Source: Pantoea sp. SOD02 (GTDB lineage: Bacteria > Pseudomonadota > Gammaproteobacteria > Enterobacterales > Enterobacteriaceae). Taken from it: DNA of 64,000 bases. The notes under the pieces were generated by a model. The model saw nothing but the letters and a program-made list of their open reading frames with translations. It was not told the origin of the DNA and made no database searches. A program made the position numbers and the translations under genes. The DNA lies in NCBI RefSeq assembly GCF_024707505.1, contig NZ_CP102604.1:3782001-3846000 (forward strand), given 5' to 3'. Positions within the stretch are counted from its first letter, which is position 1. Each line of letters begins with the position of its first letter. Below are positions 27,207 to 46,781 of the stretch, piece after piece.

Positions 27207-27740
27207 TTACTTCTTCTTAGCCTCTTTGGTACGCACGACTTCGTCGGCGTAACGAACACCCTTGCCTTTATAAGGCTCAGGACGACGGTAGGCGCGCAGA
27301 TCAGCTGCAACCTGACCAATCAGCTGTTTATCAGCGCCTTTCAGCACGATCTCAGTCTGAGTTGGACATTCAGCAGTGATGCCGGCCGGCAGTGCATGGT
27401 CAACAGGGTGAGAGAAGCCCAGGGCCAAGCTCACAGAGTTGCCTTTGACAGCTGCACGATAACCAACACCAACCAGTTGCAGCTTCTTGGTGAAGCCTTC
27501 GGTAACACCGATAACCATGCCGTTCAGCAGCGCACGAGCAGTACCTGCTTGTGCCCAACCATCCGCATAACCTTCGCGTGGAGCGAAAGTCAGGGCGTTG
27601 TCTGCATGCTTAACTTCTACAGCACTGTTGATAGTACGAGTCAGCTCGCCGTTTTTGCCTTTGATCGAAACTTCCTGACCGCTGAGTTTTACCTCTACGC
27701 CCGCAGGAACAACGACAGGTGCTTTTGCAACACGAGACAT
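27207..27740 (-). CDS. rplF: Ribosomal protein uL6
   Basis: Located near the factor-binding stalk of the 50S subunit, where it touches EF-G. The 177 residues hold two repeated L6 folds; the C-terminal [18 protein letters not shown] is the L6 signature. The spacing from rpsH is 13 bases. Confidence 0.99.
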   Translation of the reverse strand: MSRVAKAPVVVPAGVEVKLSGQEVSIKGKNGELTRTINSAVEVKHADNALTFAPREGYADGWAQAGTARALLNGMVIGVTEGFTKKLQLVGVGYRAAVKGNSVSLALGFSHPVDHALPAGITAECPTQTEIVLKGADKQLIGQVAADLRAYRRPEPYKGKGVRYADEVVRTKEAKKK

Positions 27741-27753
27741 TTTATTCCTCCGA

Positions 27754-28164
<411 letters not shown>

Positions 28165-28178
28165 TCAAATGGTGACAA

Positions 28179-28493
<315 letters not shown>

Positions 28494-28498
28494 CTACC

Positions 28499-29761
<1,263 letters not shown>

Positions 29762-29830
29762 CTAATGTCAACTACTACTTCGGGACCCAAACCTCAGGTC
29801 GTTAAAAAGCCCCATAATTGAGGGCGCGGC

Positions 29831-29859
29831 ATTATAACACCGGTTCTCGCACATGGGTA
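29831..29859 (-). promoter_or_regulatory. spc operon promoter
   Basis: A perfect TATAAT -10 lies at 29831-29836 on the minus strand, followed by the GC-rich GCCGCGCCC discriminator. The -35 region (TACCCA at 29854-29859, 17 bp spacing) is poor, as in E. coli Pspc. The leader to rplN is about 75 bases. Confidence 0.78.
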
Positions 29860-29860
29860 G

Positions 29861-29894
29861 AAAAAATGAACGGCTCACACGAGCCGTTCATTTT
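29861..29894 (-). terminator. S10 operon terminator
   Basis: A 14-bp perfect stem built around ATGAACGGCTC pairs over an ACAC loop and is followed on the minus strand by T residues. It lies 25 bases after rpsQ and directly ahead of the spc promoter. Confidence 0.92.
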
Positions 29895-29918
29895 ATTTTT
29901 TAGAGGAAGCGGATTCTA

Positions 29919-31841
<1,923 letters not shown>

Positions 31842-31845
31842 CTAC

Positions 31846-32127
<282 letters not shown>

Positions 32128-32140
32128 TTATCCTCTAAAA

Positions 32141-34533
<2,393 letters not shown>

Positions 34534-34553
34534 TCAATCGCTCGATGACCTGA

Positions 34554-35045
<492 letters not shown>

Positions 35046-35050
35046 CGCGC

Positions 35051-35078
35051 ATTATACGTAAATCTGTTTAGGAAGCAA
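35051..35078 (-). promoter_or_regulatory. S10 operon promoter
   Basis: On the minus strand -35 TTGCTT (35073-35078) and a perfect -10 TATAAT (35051-35056) are 16 bp apart, followed by a GC-rich discriminator (GCGCGGGCC) that fits stringent control. Confidence 0.87.
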
Positions 35079-35120
35079 CCCGTGTTGTGTTTTTAACCAC
35101 ATCTATCTGGCTTAAGTCCC

Positions 35121-35159
35121 AAAAAAACCCGCGGCAATCGTTTTTGACTGGCGCGGGCT
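35121..35159 (-). terminator. bfr terminator
   Basis: On the minus strand GCCCGCGCC...GGCCGCGGGT-like arms (CGCGGG at 35152-35157 with CCCGCG at 35128-35133) are followed by seven T residues. It lies about 30 bases after the bfr stop. Confidence 0.82.
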
Positions 35160-35187
35160 TGCATGACATTGCTGATTGGGCATAAGG

Positions 35188-35670
35188 CTAATGTTCGTTT
35201 TGATCTTTTAATTGAGACTGAAGATAATTTTGCAGGCCGAGTTTGTTCACCAAATCGAGTTCAGTTTCCAGCCAGTCAATGTGGCCCTCCTCTTCCGTCA
35301 GAATTTCAATCATCATGTCTCTGCTGACATAGTCATGAACCTTGTCGGCATAGGCTATCGCTTCGCGCAAATCCTTTGCGCCTTCCAGTTCTAATGTCAG
35401 GTCAGACTGCAGCATCTCCGGCACGTCTTCACCGATGCGTAATCGACCGAGATCTTGCAGGTTAGGAATCCCTTCAAGAAAAAGAATGCGTTCGATGTAC
35501 TTATCAGCATGCTTCATTTCATCGATCGACTCATGATACTCAACGTTATTGAGCCGGGTCAGACCCCAATTTTTGAACATACGCGCATGAAGGAAGTACT
35601 GATTAATCGCAACCAGTTCATTCCCCAGCAATTTGTTGAGATGATTTATGATTTTACCGTCGCCCTTCAT
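35188..35670 (-). CDS. bfr: Bacterioferritin
   Basis: A 24-subunit iron-storage shell with haem between subunit pairs. The 160 residues show the di-iron ligands E18, E51 and H54, and haem-ligand M52, in [21 protein letters not shown]; later ligands lie in [13 protein letters not shown]. Two residues longer than in E. coli. It follows bfd on the same strand after 104 bases. Confidence 0.97.
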   Translation of the reverse strand: MKGDGKIINHLNKLLGNELVAINQYFLHARMFKNWGLTRLNNVEYHESIDEMKHADKYIERILFLEGIPNLQDLGRLRIGEDVPEMLQSDLTLELEGAKDLREAIAYADKVHDYVSRDMMIEILTEEEGHIDWLETELDLVNKLGLQNYLQSQLKDQNEH

Positions 35671-35774
35671 TTTGCTTCCTCCGCTTCCAACTAAATAGAG
35701 CGTAGATGCGGATGAAAGGAAGTCAAAAAAACGCGACAGTTATTGTGGGTATTTCGGAGTGCAGAATTAAGCTA

Positions 35775-35969
35775 TCAGGCTATCTCTTTGTAGAGCGGCA
35801 CGTTTTGCAGTTCATCTTCCATAATTTCCCGCGCAAAGCGCACGCACTTCCCACATTGCTTGCCAATGGGCACCAACTGGCGCAATTGTTGAATCGATTT
35901 GGGTTGATAGCGGCGAACCACTTCGCGCAGAGTTTTATCACTCACGGCATTACACAAGCAGACGTACAT
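35775..35969 (-). CDS. bfd: Bacterioferritin-associated ferredoxin Bfd
   Basis: A [2Fe-2S] protein that reduces the bacterioferritin core to release iron. The 64 residues carry all four cluster cysteines: C4 and C6 in MYVCLCNAV, and the pair in KQCGKCVRFAREI. GGGAG lies upstream of the ATG. It has its own promoter, overlapped by a Fur-like box, consistent with induction when iron is scarce. Confidence 0.97.
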   Translation of the reverse strand: MYVCLCNAVSDKTLREVVRRYQPKSIQQLRQLVPIGKQCGKCVRFAREIMEDELQNVPLYKEIA

Positions 35970-36001
35970 TTACTGCGGACTCCCGTACAATTTATGATCA
36001 A

Positions 36002-36030
36002 ATTGTAAATGAGAATGGTTTTTATTTCAA
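36002..36030 (-). promoter_or_regulatory. bfd promoter overlapped by a Fur-like box
   Basis: On the minus strand -35 TTGAAA (36025-36030) and -10 TACAAT (36002-36007) are 17 bp apart. Between them, 36010-36024 reads TGAGAAT-G-GTTTTTA on the plus strand and matches 10 of 14 positions of the 7-1-7 Fur motif. A bound Fur would cover the whole spacer. Confidence 0.7.
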
Positions 36031-36075
36031 ACGCAGCTTTTATGTGGGATTAATCGAAACGGCAAAATTCAGACA

Positions 36076-36102
36076 TAAAAAAAGAGCACCGAAGTGCTCT
36101 TT
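36076..36102 (-). terminator. str operon terminator after tuf
   Basis: AAAGAGCAC and GTGCTCTTT form a 9-bp stem over CGAA, followed on the minus strand by eight T residues, about 45 bases after the tuf stop. Confidence 0.92.
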
Positions 36103-36147
36103 TTCATGCTGCGATGACTGCCGAAACAGCCATCGACATTAACGCAA

Positions 36148-37332
36148 TTAAGCGATAATTTCAGCAACAACACCCGCACCAACAGTACGGCCGCCTTCAC
36201 GGATTGCGAAACGCAGACCCTGATCCATAGCGATTGGCTTGATCAAAGTTACGGTCATTTTTACGTTGTCGCCTGGCATTACCATTTCAACGCCTTCTGG
36301 CAGTTGAACGTCACCGGTCACGTCAGTAGTACGGAAGTAGAACTGAGGACGGTAGCCTTTGAAGAACGGAGTATGACGGCCGCCTTCATCTTTAGACAGA
36401 ACGTAAACTTCTGAAGTGAACTGGGTATGTGGCTTGATTGAACCCGGCTTAGCCAGAACCTGACCACGCTCGATGTCTTCACGCTTGATACCACGCAGCA
36501 GAACACCACAGTTCTCGCCTGCCTGACCCTGGTCCAGCAGTTTGCGGAACATTTCAACGCCAGTACAGGTTGATTTCACAGTATCTTTCAGGCCAACAAC
36601 TTCAACTTCGTCGCCCACTTTAACGATACCGCGCTCAACACGACCGGTAACAACAGTACCACGGCCAGAGATTGAGAATACGTCTTCGATTGGCAGCAGG
36701 AACGGCTTGTCGATTGCACGTACTGGCTCTGGGATATAGGTATCCAGATGACCAGCCAGTTCAATGATCTTAGCTTCCCACTCAGCGTCGCCTTCCAGCG
36801 CTTTCAGAGCAGAACCACGTACGATTGGAGTGTCGTCGCCTGGGAAGTCATATGCTGACAGCAGGTCACGTACTTCCATCTCAACCAGTTCCAGCAGCTC
36901 TTCATCATCAACCATGTCGCACTTGTTCAGGAACACGATGATGTAAGGAACGCCAACCTGACGACCCAGCAGGATGTGCTCACGGGTCTGTGGCATTGGG
37001 CCATCAGTCGCAGCAACAACCAGGATCGCGCCGTCCATCTGTGCAGCACCGGTGATCATGTTTTTCACATAATCGGCGTGGCCTGGGCAGTCAACGTGCG
37101 CATAGTGGCGATTCGGGGTTTCATATTCAACGTGAGAAGTGTTGATGGTGATACCACGTGCTTTCTCTTCTGGCGCTTTATCGATCTCGTCGAATTTGCT
37201 TGCCTTACCGCCGTAGGTTTTAGCCAGAACGGTGGTGATTGCTGCAGTCAGAGTGGTTTTACCATGGTCAACGTGACCGATGGTGCCGACGTTTACGTGC
37301 AGTTTGTTACGCTGAAATTGCTCTTTCGCCAT
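36148..37332 (-). CDS. tufA: Elongation factor Tu
   Basis: Delivers aminoacyl-tRNA to the ribosome as a GTP complex. The 394 residues have the G motifs [18 protein letters not shown] and NKCD, and switch histidine 84 in DCPGHAD. The kirromycin and GE2270A contact segments look unaltered. It is last in the str operon, 69 bases after fusA. A second tuf copy is normal in this order but lies outside the window; tufA is assigned by location. Confidence 0.98.
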   Translation of the reverse strand: MAKEQFQRNKLHVNVGTIGHVDHGKTTLTAAITTVLAKTYGGKASKFDEIDKAPEEKARGITINTSHVEYETPNRHYAHVDCPGHADYVKNMITGAAQMDGAILVVAATDGPMPQTREHILLGRQVGVPYIIVFLNKCDMVDDEELLELVEMEVRDLLSAYDFPGDDTPIVRGSALKALEGDAEWEAKIIELAGHLDTYIPEPVRAIDKPFLLPIEDVFSISGRGTVVTGRVERGIVKVGDEVEVVGLKDTVKSTCTGVEMFRKLLDQGQAGENCGVLLRGIKREDIERGQVLAKPGSIKPHTQFTSEVYVLSKDEGGRHTPFFKGYRPQFYFRTTDVTGDVQLPEGVEMVMPGDNVKMTVTLIKPIAMDQGLRFAIREGGRTVGAGVVAEIIA

Positions 37333-37401
37333 GGCGATAATTCCTTACGTTGTGCCTTCATGAGTCATGAAGGCATCAGTTCACAATTTTTAAACCGTAG
37401 C

Positions 37402-39546
<2,145 letters not shown>

Positions 39547-39548
39547 TT

Positions 39549-39590
39549 AAAAAAGCCCAGCAGGTGAGTCACTGGGACGCCCGCTGGGTT
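39549..39590 (-). terminator. terminator-like hairpin between rpsG and fusA
   Basis: On the minus strand CCCAGC (39583-39588) and GCTGGG (39556-39561) pair across about 20 bases, then six T residues follow (39549-39554). An alternative stem CCCAG/CTGGG also exists (39556-39575). It could lower expression of fusA-tuf relative to rpsL-rpsG. Whether it works as a terminator is untested. Confidence 0.5.
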
Positions 39591-39609
39591 TATAACAACT
39601 ACGTTGCTG

Positions 39610-40095
<486 letters not shown>

Positions 40096-40176
40096 TTAAT
40101 TCAGGATTGTCCAAAACTCTACGAGTTAAGTTTGACATTTAAGTTAAAACGTTTGGCCTTACTTAACGGAGAACCA

Positions 40177-40656
<480 letters not shown>

Positions 40657-40677
40657 GAAATAACCAGGTTTTCGCTC

Positions 40678-40965
40678 TTACCAAGCCACTTGTTGTTGGT
40701 GCTTCGCTGTCAACGCAACGAAACCAGTATAGTCCAAACGTGCTACTTTGGTCGAAATTTGCTCAATCAGGCCGCGCGCCGCCACATCTTCTTCTAATAC
40801 CCACAGCGTAGCCGGCGATGCGCTAAGCCTGATTAACATCTGGCTGCCAGCCAACGCGGCGGTTACGCCATCCTGCAGTAAAAGCAGGTCGTCGCCTTCC
40901 TGCAATAAAAGCAGCAGGCTATCGATATCGCATTGCCAGGGAGATTGCAGCAACGTGTAGAGCAT
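40678..40965 (-). CDS. tusB: Sulfur relay protein TusB
   Basis: Part of the TusBCD hexamer that passes sulfur from TusA to TusE for 2-thiouridine at tRNA position 34. The 95 residues start MLYTLLQSPWQCDIDSLLLLLQEGDDLLLLQDGV. It has no catalytic cysteine, which is normal for TusB. It is last in yheO-tusDCB, nine bases after tusC. Confidence 0.94.
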   Translation of the reverse strand: MLYTLLQSPWQCDIDSLLLLLQEGDDLLLLQDGVTAALAGSQMLIRLSASPATLWVLEEDVAARGLIEQISTKVARLDYTGFVALTAKHQQQVAW

Positions 40966-40974
40966 GATCAGTTC

Positions 40975-41334
40975 TCAGAATCGAATAACACGATGATAGG
41001 TAGCCAGCTTCTCGCGTAGTGATAAGGCATCCAGCACCTCAGCAGCCAGCACGCGTTCAGCCGCTAAACTTTGTCCGCGCGCCAGCAGCGAATCGGCGCA
41101 GACAAAACACTGGTCGATATCGTATAGCGCCAGCACGCCAAAGGTCGCGATGTAGTTGCGCGCCAGAATCTGCTCGGGTTGCTGGTCGCGATTGAGCTGT
41201 AGCACGCCATCCCCGATAAAGAACAAACCGATATCTTCGCTTAGCGCACCCGTCGAAAGTACCGCATCGAGCCCTTCCCTGCCCGCACTACTTCCGTGCG
41301 GTGCCTGAGTAAACAGAAACGCCACTCGGTTCAT
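40975..41334 (-). CDS. tusC: Sulfur relay protein TusC
   Basis: DsrF-like subunit of TusBCD, 119 residues, beginning [26 protein letters not shown]. Its start overlaps the tusD stop by one base (TAATG). It is structural, with the active cysteine residing in TusD. Confidence 0.95.
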   Translation of the reverse strand: MNRVAFLFTQAPHGSSAGREGLDAVLSTGALSEDIGLFFIGDGVLQLNRDQQPEQILARNYIATFGVLALYDIDQCFVCADSLLARGQSLAAERVLAAEVLDALSLREKLATYHRVIRF

Positions 41335-41720
41335 TAGAATTGCACCAGACGATCGCAGCCGAGCGCGGCTTCAGCCAGTGCACCCAAACCGCTGAGTTCA
41401 AAACCTCGCTGTAAATTGCTGCCCGCGAGTTGTAAGCGCGCGGCTTCCTGCGCGTTGGTTACTCCACGACGAAGTGCTGCGGCCACGCAGATATTCAACT
41501 CGGCACCACTTTCAGCGCGCAGTTGCTGCCATTCACGCACCATATCCACTTCATCGCTGGCCGGCGCGCTCAGTTGGTTAGCGTTCAACACGCCTTCACG
41601 ATAGAAAAACACGCTCTCCAGCTGATGTCCGGCCTTGACTAGCGCACGGGCAAACAGCAGCGCGCTACTGGCGTGTTGCGTGCCGTATGCCGGTCCGGTG
41701 ACCAGCAAGGTATAGCGCAT
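41334..41720 (-). CDS. tusD: Sulfur relay protein TusD
   Basis: DsrE-like catalytic subunit of TusBCD, 128 residues. The persulfide-carrying cysteine is in [13 protein letters not shown] near residue 78. It begins [28 protein letters not shown]. Its start overlaps the yheO stop by one base (TGATG). Confidence 0.96.
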   Translation of the reverse strand: MRYTLLVTGPAYGTQHASSALLFARALVKAGHQLESVFFYREGVLNANQLSAPASDEVDMVREWQQLRAESGAELNICVAAALRRGVTNAQEAARLQLAGSNLQRGFELSGLGALAEAALGCDRLVQF

Positions 41721-42442
41721 CAGCGATCCTGCCCCTGAAAATCACCGCTTTTGAACTGGCGGATATAGAGGTAAACCGTGTGCTTGGAGATATTGAGGCG
41801 GTCAGCCACCTGGTTAATCGCGTCTTTAATGTCGAAGATGCCCTTTTCATACATATTGAGCACGATCTGGCGATTCTTAGCATTATTGGAGACGTTACGG
41901 TCAGCACTCACTTCTTCAATCGCGAATTCCAGCGTCTGCATCACCAGGTCTTCTACCGAACTGGCAAAGTTGACGTTGGAATCCACCTGCTGCATTTCCG
42001 GCGGCATAAAGGTCGACATAATTTGCGAGAACGGCACGTCGAGATTCATGTTGATGCACAGCAAGCCAATGACGCGCTGCTGACGATTACGAATCGCGAT
42101 AGTGACCGATTTCATCAGCACGCCGCTTTTCGCGCGCGTGAAGTAGGCTCTGGAGACATTGCTATCTGCACCGTGCATATCGTGCAGCATACGCAGGGCC
42201 AAATCGGTAATCGGCGAACCCACTTTACGCCCGGTATGTTCACCGTTGGCGATACGCACCGCAGAACACTTCAAATCCTCCAGCGAGTGCAACACGATTT
42301 CGCAGTGCGAGCCAATCAGCATCGCCAGGCCATCGACAACGGCTTCGTATGATTTGAGGATATCGTAGTCTGCTTGCTCGAACGGACGTTGCTCCAGTAA
42401 ATCGAAGTCAGTCAGTTCACCGGGATTGAATGGATTAGACAT
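41720..42442 (-). CDS. yheO: YheO family PAS/helix-turn-helix regulator
   Basis: A predicted DNA-binding regulator with an N-terminal YheO-like PAS domain (about 20-135) and a C-terminal helix-turn-helix ([27 protein letters not shown]). Starting at the ATG at 42442 gives 240 residues, the length of E. coli YheO. An ATG three codons upstream has GGG too close, and a still longer frame lacks a ribosome site. It leads the tusDCB genes with a one-base overlap. Its ligand and targets are not known. Confidence 0.88.
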   Translation of the reverse strand: MSNPFNPGELTDFDLLEQRPFEQADYDILKSYEAVVDGLAMLIGSHCEIVLHSLEDLKCSAVRIANGEHTGRKVGSPITDLALRMLHDMHGADSNVSRAYFTRAKSGVLMKSVTIAIRNRQQRVIGLLCINMNLDVPFSQIMSTFMPPEMQQVDSNVNFASSVEDLVMQTLEFAIEEVSADRNVSNNAKNRQIVLNMYEKGIFDIKDAINQVADRLNISKHTVYLYIRQFKSGDFQGQDR

Positions 42443-42575
42443 CGAAGACATTACCCTAAATGGCTGGAGCCTGTCTCGACAGCATTGGGGCAGACTCATA
42501 TGGTGATAGTTAAGCAGGCGTTAGTCTGGCAAATGTCATGGTCTTTAGCCAGACCTTTACCTCTATCTCCGAAAT

Positions 42576-42600
42576 AAAAACGCCGCCCGTAGGCGGCGTT
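42576..42600 (-). terminator. fkpA terminator
   Basis: AACGCCGCC and GGCGGCGTT form a 9-bp stem over CGTA, followed on the minus strand by T residues, 17 bases after the fkpA stop. Confidence 0.92.
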
Positions 42601-42616
42601 ATGCAGAAAGGTCAGA

Positions 42617-43447
42617 TTACTGCGCTTTCTGATCGCCAGCGACTGGAGCTTGCGCTTTTTCATCCGCTTTCGGCGCGGGTTTGATGTCGAGCAGTTCAAC
42701 ATCAAACACCAGCGTGGAGTTAGCCGGAATACCCGGAACGCCATTTTTGCCGTAAGCCAGGTTCGGTGGGATCACCAGCTTAATCTTGCCACCTTTCTTC
42801 ACGTGCTTCAGACCTTCGGTCCAGCCCGGAATCACACCGTCCAGACGGAACGACAGCGGCTCGCCACGAGTATACGAGTTATCGAACTCAGTACCGTCGA
42901 TCAGCGTACCTTTGTAGTTCACAACCACAGTGTCGCTGTCTTTAGGCACATCACCGGTACCTTCTTTCTCTACCTGATACAGCAGGCCAGATTCGGTTTT
43001 CTTCACGCCTTTTTCTTTGGCGAACTTGTCAGCGTAAGCAGAGCCCTTATCGGAGTTCTCTTTCGCGTCTTTTTCCATCTTCGCCTGAGCTGCACCTTTC
43101 ACGCGGCCTTCAAAGGCCTGCAGGGTTTGCTCGATCTCTTGATCAGAGAGTTTGCTCTTGCCGCCAAAGGCGTCCTGAACACCCGCGATCAACTGATCTT
43201 TATCCAGTTTGATGCCCAGCTTCTCTTGTTCCTTCAGAGAGTTGTCCATGTAGCGACCAAGGGACGCGCCAAGTGCATAAGCTGATTGCTGGTCTTCGTT
43301 TTTGAAGGCAGCATTTTTCGGTGCTTGCGGCGCGGCCTGAGCGGCGTCTGCTGGAGCAGCGGCGGTTTCTGCTGCCATTGCCAGCGGTGCATTCAGCGCG
43401 AAGGCCATGGTGGTAGCTAACAATGTGACTTTAAACAGTGAATTCAT
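42617..43447 (-). CDS. fkpA: FKBP-type periplasmic peptidyl-prolyl isomerase FkpA
   Basis: Periplasmic chaperone and proline isomerase. The 276 residues have a signal peptide (MNSLFKVTLLATTMAFALNAPLAMA-A), an N-terminal helical dimerisation domain rich in Q, K and E (about 35-145), and a C-terminal FKBP domain (DTVVVNYKGTLIDGTEFDNSYTRGEP, VIPGWTEGLKHVKKGGK). The start was set at 43447 because the signal peptide begins there and GGAG lies six bases upstream. A sigma-E-like promoter precedes it. Confidence 0.96.
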   Translation of the reverse strand: MNSLFKVTLLATTMAFALNAPLAMAAETAAAPADAAQAAPQAPKNAAFKNEDQQSAYALGASLGRYMDNSLKEQEKLGIKLDKDQLIAGVQDAFGGKSKLSDQEIEQTLQAFEGRVKGAAQAKMEKDAKENSDKGSAYADKFAKEKGVKKTESGLLYQVEKEGTGDVPKDSDTVVVNYKGTLIDGTEFDNSYTRGEPLSFRLDGVIPGWTEGLKHVKKGGKIKLVIPPNLAYGKNGVPGIPANSTLVFDVELLDIKPAPKADEKAQAPVAGDQKAQ

Positions 43448-43560
43448 CCTTTCTCCAAAACCGAAGCCTCTAACCTCGGGAATCATTGCGGACTGAGGCC
43501 CACACTATAACTTTACGTGGCAGCGGCGAACACTCCCACAATGTAATTACCCGTTCAACC

Positions 43561-43588
43561 TCCGACCTTTTTTGCTTCAGGAAGTTTC
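43561..43588 (-). promoter_or_regulatory. sigma-E-type promoter of fkpA
   Basis: On the minus strand GAAACTT (43582-43588) and GTCGGA-type -10 (TCGGA at 43561-43565) are 16 bp apart, close to the sigma-E pattern GGAACTT-N16-TCNAA. fkpA is an established member of the sigma-E regulon in E. coli. The start falls about 105 bases ahead of the fkpA ATG. Confidence 0.68.
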
Positions 43589-43727
43589 ATCAGAGATATA
43601 GGCGTTATGCGCCGTTTCAATGCAGCATGACGCGGAAAGGTAAAATATCAGGTGATTCTGAAGTGAAAGGCCGTAGAATCACGCCCGAAACAGACTAACG
43701 CGCAGCACCGCAAGATGAGGAAAGATC

Positions 43728-43946
43728 ATGCAACCAACAGAATGGGAACAACGCCTTGAGGCGCTGGAGAGCAAGCTGGCTTTTCAGGAATACACCATCG
43801 ATCAGCTCAATCAAACGGTGGTTCAGCATGAACTGGAGATGATCAGACTGCGTGAGCAAGTGCGTCTGTTAATCGATAAAGTGAAAGATAGCGCGCCGTC
43901 GATGATCGCATCACAGTCAGAAGAAACGCCGCCGCCACATTACTAA
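43728..43946 (+). CDS. slyX: SlyX protein
   Basis: A small conserved protein of unknown function, 72 residues, predicted to be almost entirely coiled coil ([43 protein letters not shown]) with a proline-rich end PPPHY. AGGAAAG precedes the ATG. It diverges from fkpA and converges with slyD, sharing the terminator stem at 43953-43972. Confidence 0.93.
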   Translation: MQPTEWEQRLEALESKLAFQEYTIDQLNQTVVQHELEMIRLREQVRLLIDKVKDSAPSMIASQSEETPPPHY

Positions 43947-43972
43947 AAGAAAAGGCCACCCGAAGGTGGCCT
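43946..43972 (-). terminator. slyD terminator (between slyX and slyD)
   Basis: AGGCCACC and GGTGGCCT pair over CGAA; the minus strand continues TTTTCTTTTA, so it serves slyD best. Confidence 0.85.
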
Positions 43973-43989
43973 CGCCAGCATCACACTGA

Positions 43990-44544
43990 TTAGTGGCTGC
44001 AGCCGCAACCGCCAGTGCCACAGCCGCCCTGGCCGTGATCGTGACCATGGTCGTGGTCATGATCGTGATGATGACCATCCGCGCCATGCACGTGACCGTG
44101 CGCCAGCTCTTCTTCGGTCGCTGCGCGAATCGCCACAACTTCCACGTTGAAGTTCAGGTTCTGACCCGCCAGCATATGGTTACCATCAACCACTACGTGC
44201 TCATCTTCAACTTCGGTGATTTCAACCGGTACTGGACCTTGATCGGTTTCTGCCAGGAAGCGCATGCCAACCTGCAGTTCATCAACGCCCATAAACACAT
44301 CTTTTGGTACGCGCTGTACGAGGTTGTCATCGTATTGACCGTAAGCGTCGTTCGCCGGGATATGCACGTCAAACTTATCGCCTACATCATGATTTTCCAG
44401 CGCTTTTTCCAGACCAGAAATCAGGGAACCATGACCGTGCAGATAGTCCAACGGTGCACTCACCGGTGACTCGTCAACCAACACACCGTCTTCGGTACGA
44501 ACCTGATACGCCAGGCTCACCACCAGGTCTTTTGCTACTTTCAT
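43990..44544 (-). CDS. slyD: FKBP-type peptidyl-prolyl isomerase and metallochaperone SlyD
   Basis: Cytoplasmic proline isomerase that also binds nickel for hydrogenase maturation. The 184 residues have an FKBP domain interrupted by the IF chaperone insert (about 70-130, DNLVQRVPKDVFMGVDELQVGMRFLAETD). The C-terminal metal tail is rich in histidine and cysteine (HGADGHHHDHDHDHGHDH, then CGTGGCGCSH). The start at MKVAKDLVV was preferred over an upstream ATG by homology and the GGAGAT site. E. coli SlyD is 196 residues, so the tail here is somewhat shorter. Confidence 0.97.
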   Translation of the reverse strand: MKVAKDLVVSLAYQVRTEDGVLVDESPVSAPLDYLHGHGSLISGLEKALENHDVGDKFDVHIPANDAYGQYDDNLVQRVPKDVFMGVDELQVGMRFLAETDQGPVPVEITEVEDEHVVVDGNHMLAGQNLNFNVEVVAIRAATEEELAHGHVHGADGHHHDHDHDHGHDHGQGGCGTGGCGCSH

Positions 44545-44735
44545 GATATCTCCTAACCGTTGAGAACTAAGATCCCGTCCCATTGGTCAATTTTGCGTGC
44601 AATAAACCAACCAGAAAGGTTCAAGACTGAGGATGCCAATAGTGTTGCGGCATACTGCTCAGCGTTAATGGCGCCGATTGTAGCGGAATTCAATCCCGCT
44701 GTAAGTTCAAGCTTAAAAAAAGCTGCGCCATTGCG

Positions 44736-44930
44736 CTACTCAGGATGAAAAACTCCGATCACTTGCTCGTTAGTGCGAACCTGATCGCGCACCTGCTTGT
44801 CAGCTTCACGCATCTGATGACCGCACTGAACACATTCCACCACTTCAACGTTGTTTTCACGCCACAACGCCAAGGTATCTTTTGCCTGGCACTTTGGACA
44901 AACCGCACCGGCTATAAAGCGTTTACGCAT
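44736..44930 (-). CDS. yheV: YheV zinc-ribbon protein
   Basis: A 64-residue protein of unknown function with a zinc ribbon formed by CPKCQ near the N terminus and CVQCGHQ further on. It ends VIGVFHPE. E. coli YheV starts two residues earlier. It lies between slyD and kefB on the same strand, 45 bases after kefB. Confidence 0.9.
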   Translation of the reverse strand: MRKRFIAGAVCPKCQAKDTLALWRENNVEVVECVQCGHQMREADKQVRDQVRTNEQVIGVFHPE

Positions 44931-44975
44931 ACTGTTTCCTGCCGTCGTTAATGAACGGATTAAGTAAGTATAGAT

Positions 44976-46781
44976 CTACTCGTCATCCCAGCCGTCGAAC
45001 TGGCGTTTTTCGTGCTGCATTTCGCGCTGGAAGATATCCTCCAGCTCGCGCCGCGCCTCACGCACACGTGAAACCTGCGCGCTGTCATCATGGCTTGGCA
45101 CCAGTTCACGCAGCATGCGCATATCCAGACGACGGAAATGCTGCTGTGCGCGCTGCGCCTGATGCGGATGCATGCCCAGCGAGATCAGCGTTTTACGGCC
45201 CAGCTCCAGCGCACTGGAGAACGTCTCACGTGAGAACAGCGTGACGCCAGCCTGCAACAGTTCATGCGCCTCAACACGGCCACGCGCGCGCGCCAGGATT
45301 TCCAGCTGCGGGAAATGCTGCTGACACAGCTGCACGATGGTCATCGAGTCTTCCGGATCGTTACAGGTAATGACGATGGATTGCGCATTCTCGGCGCCCG
45401 CTGCACGCAGCAGCTCTAGCTCGGTGGCGTCGCCATAATAAACCTTATAGCCATATTTACGCATCAGGCTCACTGCAGAGATGTCGCGCTCCAGCACCGT
45501 AATACGCTTGTTGTTGGCCATCAGCAAACGGCCAACCACCTGACCAAAACGACCAAATCCCACCACAATGACCTGCGGCTGATCGTCTTCGACAAAGTGC
45601 TTCTCGGCATTTTCATCGGGTTCATTAAAGCGATGCGCCAGTAAACGGTCGATGCCGTTCATCAGCAGCGGCGTGGTCATCATCGACAACGTCACCGTTA
45701 CCAGCAGCAGCGGCATTTGGTCGCCGCTGAACATTTTGGCCGAAGACGCCGCCGAGAACAGTACAAAGGCAAACTCGCCGCCCTGACTTAACACACCGGC
45801 AAACTGCTGGCGCTCTGAACTGCGCAGGCCATAAATGCGCCCCAGCACATACAGGACCAGCGTTTTCACCGTCACCAGAATCAGCACGCCCAGCAAGATT
45901 TCAGTGATGTGGGTATAAAGCACGCCGAGATTCAGCGCCATGCCAACCGAAATAAAGAACAAGCCCAACAGCAAGCCTTTGAACGGTTCGATGGCCACTT
46001 CCAACTCGTGACGATATTCACTTTCCGCCAACAGAATACCGGCGATAAAAGTACCGAGCGCCATCGACAGGCCGAGCGCGTCCATAAACAGCGCCGAACC
46101 CAGCACCAGCAGCAGCGAGGCGGCAGTAAACACTTCGCGTACACCGGATGCGGCAATAAAGCGCAGAATCGGTCGCAGCAGATAACGACCACCAATCAGC
46201 ATCCCGCCAAACGCCAGCACTTTCATCCCGACTTTCAACCAGTCAACGTGACCGCTATCGCCGCCCGCCAGCAGCGGCACCAATGCCAACGCGGGAATCA
46301 CCGCCAAATCCTGGAACAGCAGCACCGAGAAACCAAGCTGTCCCGATTCACTGCGGTTCATGCCTTTATCGCGCATCAGCTGCAGCGCCATCGCCGTGGA
46401 TGACATCGCCAGGCCAATACCGCCAATCACCGCCGCCTGCCAGCTAAAGTCGGTCAGCCACAGCAATCCACCAAGAATGGCGGCGGAGATCAGCACCTGA
46501 GCGGCGCCCACGCCAAAGATAGAACGGCGCAGCGCCCAAAGTTTCGACGGATTCAGTTCCAGCCCGATGATGAACATCAGGAACACCACGCCGAGTTCGG
46601 AGAAGTGCAGAATCTCCTCAACGTCGCTGATGAAACCCAAACCCCACGGACCAATCGCAATACCGGCCAGCAAATAGCCCAGCACCGCGCCAATGCCGAG
46701 ACGCGCCGCAATCGGCACAATCAGCACCGCCGCAACCAGATAAATGACGCCCGCCGTCAGTAACGTTTCGCCTTCCATCAC
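44976..46781 (-). CDS. kefB: Glutathione-gated K+/H+ antiporter KefB
   Basis: Inner-membrane potassium efflux system activated by glutathione-electrophile adducts; it acidifies the cytoplasm for protection. The 601 residues (same as E. coli) have a CPA2 antiporter domain of about 12 helices (1-380) and an RCK NAD-binding domain starting [17 protein letters not shown] near residue 401. The charged regulatory loop [18 protein letters not shown] joins them. Its start overlaps kefG by four bases. Confidence 0.96.
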   Translation of the reverse strand: MMEGETLLTAGVIYLVAAVLIVPIAARLGIGAVLGYLLAGIAIGPWGLGFISDVEEILHFSELGVVFLMFIIGLELNPSKLWALRRSIFGVGAAQVLISAAILGGLLWLTDFSWQAAVIGGIGLAMSSTAMALQLMRDKGMNRSESGQLGFSVLLFQDLAVIPALALVPLLAGGDSGHVDWLKVGMKVLAFGGMLIGGRYLLRPILRFIAASGVREVFTAASLLLVLGSALFMDALGLSMALGTFIAGILLAESEYRHELEVAIEPFKGLLLGLFFISVGMALNLGVLYTHITEILLGVLILVTVKTLVLYVLGRIYGLRSSERQQFAGVLSQGGEFAFVLFSAASSAKMFSGDQMPLLLVTVTLSMMTTPLLMNGIDRLLAHRFNEPDENAEKHFVEDDQPQVIVVGFGRFGQVVGRLLMANNKRITVLERDISAVSLMRKYGYKVYYGDATELELLRAAGAENAQSIVITCNDPEDSMTIVQLCQQHFPQLEILARARGRVEAHELLQAGVTLFSRETFSSALELGRKTLISLGMHPHQAQRAQQHFRRLDMRMLRELVPSHDDSAQVSRVREARRELEDIFQREMQHEKRQFDGWDDE

